From: Sclerotinia nivalis
Lineage: Eukaryota > Ascomycota > Leotiomycetes > Helotiales > Sclerotiniaceae
Direction: 5' to 3'
DNA length: 64,000 nucleotides
Assembly: GCA_029531795.1 (NCBI GenBank)
Contig: JAPEIS010000012.1
Coordinates: 558,001-622,000 of the forward strand
Part shown: positions 59,883 to 64,000 of the stretch, one piece after another
Layout: every line of letters begins with the position of its first letter
Position numbering within the stretch: position 1 is the stretch's first letter
Notes under the pieces: model-generated
Database searches by the model: none
Seen by the model: only the letters and a program-made list of their open reading frames with translations
Told to the model about the DNA's origin: nothing
Position numbers and translations under genes: made by a program

Positions 59883-61255
59883 CGAGGCCTTAAATATATA
59901 TACCGCAGCCGGAGATGCCTGTAAAGATACAACAGCAAATGATGGCAACTGCTACAGAAGTCTCAAAATTTATTTGAATGTATAGTTGCTAATATAGACT
60001 GCGGCTATATTATTAATAGGTCTTTGGACAACAAAATGATTCCTATGTACCGCGAGGGTAAATGACGTTAGAGTTGAAATACATATGATGAAGAAGATGT
60101 CCAAAGTTCTTGAGGGGGTTGTCTTTCTGCTGATAACTGAAAGCGAATGGTCTCAAAGAAAATGCAATTGAATTGGATGAAGAGAAGTTCTGGTCGAGAT
60201 GGTTGATTAATTATGATTATGATTAAGATAGATTATTAACTTGGGAAAGAAAAAAAAGAAGCGAGTAGAGGAAGAGAGTAGCTATTTATATGCAGTAGGT
60301 AAAAGTATAAAATTGAACTAGACCCAAAAGTGATATCAAGAACTTTAGACTTTGCGGGGTACATAACCGAGGGTTATCCGATATCCGGCATCTGGCTGAT
60401 CATCATCATGCCTCGTGATTTAGCTTGAAAATATTTATATTTTGTTGCACGTCTGATAAAGTACATATATTCTCTCATCAGACTTGTCTTTCATTTTCGG
60501 CACGTGATCGGCCGGAAAATTAAGTGTGTATTTCGGTCATGATCATTCTTCATTAAATCATAACCAAGAATCATAAAGTAGTAAGTACATACAAGGTTTG
60601 AAATGGCTTCAGAACCAAGCATTACATAGATACCATCCACGGTTTACAGTAAAAGATAAATCACATATTGTGCACCAGCATCTTTCCCTTCGAAGAGACA
60701 TGGGAAGTAGAAGACAGACAATCTGTGCGTTGGTCCTCTAAGTTTTAGAGCGTTCCATATAGACTGTTTGAATTCTCGCAAGTCAATAAGACTTTATGAT
60801 AAGTACAATCAATGGCTGGTTCATCAGGTAATCGAGCTTCGTGTCTCTGGAGACAAAGACACCAATATAGGAATATTGTATCAATGCTTAGATCTACTTC
60901 CACATCTTGAGTTCATTGTGCATCCATGGTTCGTAAGTGTGAAGTTAGTGAATGCATGATCAACCTTTCACTTTCACCCACCTCGACTAATTCACGAAAA
61001 TAACACTTGTCAGAATAGATTAATCGGAAGATGTTGTTTGTATAGTTGATACTGATGCTCAATCGTGGTGTTGGCAGTAGCAAAACCCTAGAAGAGAAAT
61101 TGACAAGAACTCTTTGCCAATGGAAAGTGGAAGGCATATAAGAGATATAAGATTGGAGGCTGAGCTCAAGATCAACGTGAACATTGATAGTGCTTCGACA
61201 AAATTTCCGTGAACTTGCCTTCCGTGGAGCGCTATCGGGAAGAAAATTGGAGTAA
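59883..61255. other. Intergenic region
   Basis: No gene recognised. Short frames at 60768-60959 and 60913-61137 lack motifs. Confidence 0.5.
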
Positions 61256-61260
61256 AGAAA

Positions 61261-61787
61261 TCTCGGAGGAGGTTGATCGGATAATAATAAATAATAAAAT
61301 AATAATACTATAATATTATTTATTATAATAGTGGAAGACTTAGTCGTATTTAGCTTAGGAGTGATCGAATATATGAATGATAGAGTTGAAGTCAGAATTG
61401 TATATATATTGAATATTGAATTTTTATCTGCTTGCTTTTTCGAAGAATTCTTTGAAGAAGATCTTCGTATTTATAGATTTTAATGAGATTCTACACTATT
61501 CTATGATTATAAATAAGATCGATTTAAATCGAATCTTATAGAATCATTTTATATAATAAAAGGAAATAATAACCAATAGTATTCAATCTGAGAATAAGGA
61601 AATTCTATATGCTTCCATTTCATTCTATTCCATTATAAATCATTCTGATATGATATATGATCGAAATTTTATATAATAATAAAATTTAATAATATGAAAT
61701 CATATTATTAATATATCACGTGATCATATAACCATTGGTTCGGTAAATATTATTAAGTGATTTAATAACTTATTAGGAATTCTCACA
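61261..61787 (-). repeat. Solo LTR of the copia family, 527 bp, minus strand
   Basis: Reverse complement of the LTRs at 11232 and 16495, with a few substitutions and a much shorter A-run. Flanked by the 5-bp duplication AGAAA (61256-61260 and 61788-61792), which independently fixes the LTR ends as TGTGAGA...CGAGA. It arose by LTR-LTR recombination; the internal region is gone. Confidence 0.95.
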
Positions 61788-61792
61788 AGAAA

Positions 61793-64000
61793 TTAATCGT
61801 CGATTATATGGCCTAAATATTTGGCATCTTTTGCCGTCATCCACTGATTTTAGAGACTGTGTATGCTAAAATGACCATTTCTTGCGGATCTGTTTTTCAA
61901 ATTTATCGTAGATCGATCCATATCTCCATCTGTTGGTGCGCTGTAGGAATCGGTTTTCTCTGCTATTCTTCTCGTTTTTCTCTGCCCAAATTCTAGCACG
62001 CAGATCCGAAGAACATGTTCAGCTCATAAATTTCGGCAACCTTCTTGATACCAGTAGTCTTTTGACCTTGTGCCATAGCCAACTGGAATGTACCCTCAGC
62101 TTCCTTGGCTTACCTGTTTACTGTTATACCGTTTCCCATTGACATCAGCCTTCTGCTAATAGGGAAATGATTTTCCAACTGAAGCAGAGAACTAGTCTCT
62201 GGTAAAGAGATTGTTCACCCTGCATACGGCCTCGTAACAGATTTGAAGTTACATTGCTTTTCGTAGAAAAGCGGATAGAGCGAGGCCGCCAAACGTTCCC
62301 TTTGGTTGGGCAAATAATGCACCGCCTACATAATGGTCGCAATATGGAGGATATTCCTGACACTAATCAGGACTGACTTATGATACGCGCTGCGATAACA
62401 TACATATATAAATAATTTTTTTTCTTTTTTGAAAAAATAGAAATTCAAGGTATCAAAATGTTGTTGATGCTAGTAGAGTTTTACTATTTTAGTCATTTCT
62501 TTGCACCACCTTGGTGCTTGTATGAGAACTCCAGTACTATTGTTTTGGTTTTGATGCCTTCCAAGTCCCAGCCACTCATCTCAGTTCAAAAGGTGACGCT
62601 AAATACGGGAATTAAAATTCTGCTCCAGAAACACAACTGAGAGAGCTTTTCTCTTCAACTCATGGATCTAAAAGTTCTGCCGGCAAGCGATATCTTCTTT
62701 TTATACCTCCACTTAATGGGGTTATCCTAGCAAATTTCCTTCTTGTTGTGCTGCTGCTTTCATAGAATTTGGTTTGAATACCAGACATGCAATGTAGGAC
62801 ATCTGACGAGGAATACGACCTAACTCAATCAAAAAGATCTGGAAGACATTGAACAGTTGAACAATGATATTAGGCCCCACGTTATTATTCCCTGCGTAGG
62901 TGAATATTCTTCGACAATCTGTTGGGTGTATTGCAACATGCATGTGCATGCATTCCTGGGGCTACTCAGAATTGCTATCTGCTGGAGCTGGTATAGCTAG
63001 ACCATCTTCTACTTCCTGATCCTCCGCAGCTGCTGGATGGAAGGTTTGAGATACAGATGAAGGTTGACCGCGCCAGCTCAGGAATTGCAGGCCTGCTCAT
63101 ACTGGCAGTGGGGTGGAATATAATCCACCCCACCCACACACCAAAAAAAAAAAAAAGAGAAAAGTGCTTCTCCGAAACCAAGATTGTCTTGGAGTTTCTC
63201 TTGGAGAGCCATACATTTTGGTTGTGGTAGTCCAGGAGTTCGAAGTACAATCGATGTCGTTCCTTGCAACAGTATTTCCTGTTGTTATGTTCACATCTAT
63301 GGGTCAGACCCCAAAGGAGCTTCTTAAATCTTCATCGTAAGCCGCTCGGTTGTCCAACTTCGGTCTTATTTTTATTTTATTTTTACTTCTCCGTATAGTA
63401 TCCGGCTTAACTTGCGGCTCAAAAGTGCAAAAGGGTTATCAAAATGAGGCCGAGATCGTGTGCCGCATATGGGGTGAAGCTTCTGATTTTGTGCGAGAGT
63501 AGCTCTGCTGCGCCTTTGACCATACGTTTCCTGCCAAGGAAGACCTAATTGCTATATTTGGGACTGCAAGACATTGCACGAGTGTAGGCTAGAGAGCTAA
63601 CGCGGTACGCGAGTGGAAACCTAGAAAGCGTTACCGGAATAACAGCTCTCAGCTGTGTAATTTAGCTATTAAATCGTTAGATCAAAATGATTAAACTCAG
63701 CTGTCTCTAATTTCTCATAGCATGACCTATCACTCTCCTTTCGAAAACTAGAGGACGCACCACACATGAGAAACTCCATTAAACCCTAAGAGCGCTGTAG
63801 ATTATGATAGCTTCATTGAATACCCTGTCGCTCACGGCATTTGCTACGACGAATTGACCTATGCATACATTTTCGTTCGGGAGTTGAGGGACTACCACAA
63901 AAGGAATGAACCGGGCAGTAGGAGCAACAGAAATAATGTAAATCATTGAATCAAGACATGAAGACTGACAGTGGCTGAGACTGAGACTGATCTCATTGCC
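61793..64000. other. Region without a recognisable gene
   Basis: Several minus-strand stretches read somewhat like coding debris (62145-62363, 62722-62949, 62975-63250), but frames are short and no family is recognisable. An A-run near 63140-63155 is present. Possibly a decayed gene on the minus strand; not called. Confidence 0.45.

Noticed and set aside
62145..63350. Coding-like minus-strand text (for example YAGNNNVGPNIIV and a Pro/Ala-rich stretch)
   Set aside because: Considered as an RTA1-like or oxidoreductase remnant, but no block matched well enough to name a family.

Overview
The window looks like chromosomal DNA of a filamentous ascomycete (Pezizomycotina; Leotiomycetes is my best guess, by inference only). 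Reasons: short GT-AG introns of about 50-120 nt with CTRAY-like branch sites, fungal families (a HET-domain protein, a LysM/chitin-binding secreted protein, a killer-toxin-like GH18 chitinase, an AN1-finger aminoglycoside-phosphotransferase-like protein), AT-rich intergenic DNA, and old retroelements with stop-rich, RIP-like decay.

Layout. 1-5.8 kb: AT-rich, with only a remnant of a zinc-binding enoyl reductase. 5.8-9.2 kb: an intact HET-domain gene, a tRNA-like fragment, and a kinase-fold protein interrupted by one TAG. 11.2-17.0 kb: a very young Ty1/copia element with near-identical LTRs, a 5-bp target duplication and a half-tRNA(iMet)-type primer site. 17.7-21.2 kb: two housekeeping genes on the minus strand, phosphoglucomutase (four exons, with an apparent one-base deletion in exon 1) and oligoribonuclease REX2 (three exons). 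21.3-27.1 kb: a full-length but decayed LINE flanked by a 16-bp duplication. It sits in what was a ~230-bp intergenic region between REX2 and a divergent unknown gene (27.2-28.5 kb).

28.7-36.7 kb: a divergent pair, a secreted LysM plus chitin-binding protein (minus) and a subgroup-C-type GH18 chitinase (plus). Both are broken. The LysM gene carries a 1.1-kb insertion with a 13-bp target duplication and an (AATC)n tail, plus a frameshift in the chitin-binding domain. The chitinase lacks most of its catalytic domain and has nonsense codons. 37.1-43.3 kb: a second LINE (minus) nested inside an older LTR; a complete solo copy of that LTR lies at 52.6 kb. 43.6-45.4 kb: an intact 572-residue protein of unknown function. 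50.4-51.3 kb: a small Cys-rich single-pass membrane protein. 55.4-57.0 kb: an APH-like gene with an N-terminal zinc finger and one internal TAG. 59.1-59.9 kb: a hypothetical coiled-coil protein. 61.3-61.8 kb: a solo LTR of the copia family. The rest is intergenic and shows no gene I can recognise.

The genes do not form one pathway. The coherent units are the PGM/REX2 housekeeping pair and the dead LysM/chitinase pair (chitin binding and remodelling). Several apparent frameshifts (PGM, the 27.2-kb gene, the copia element, the chitinase) are each explained by one missing base in a homopolymer, so some may be sequencing errors rather than biology.
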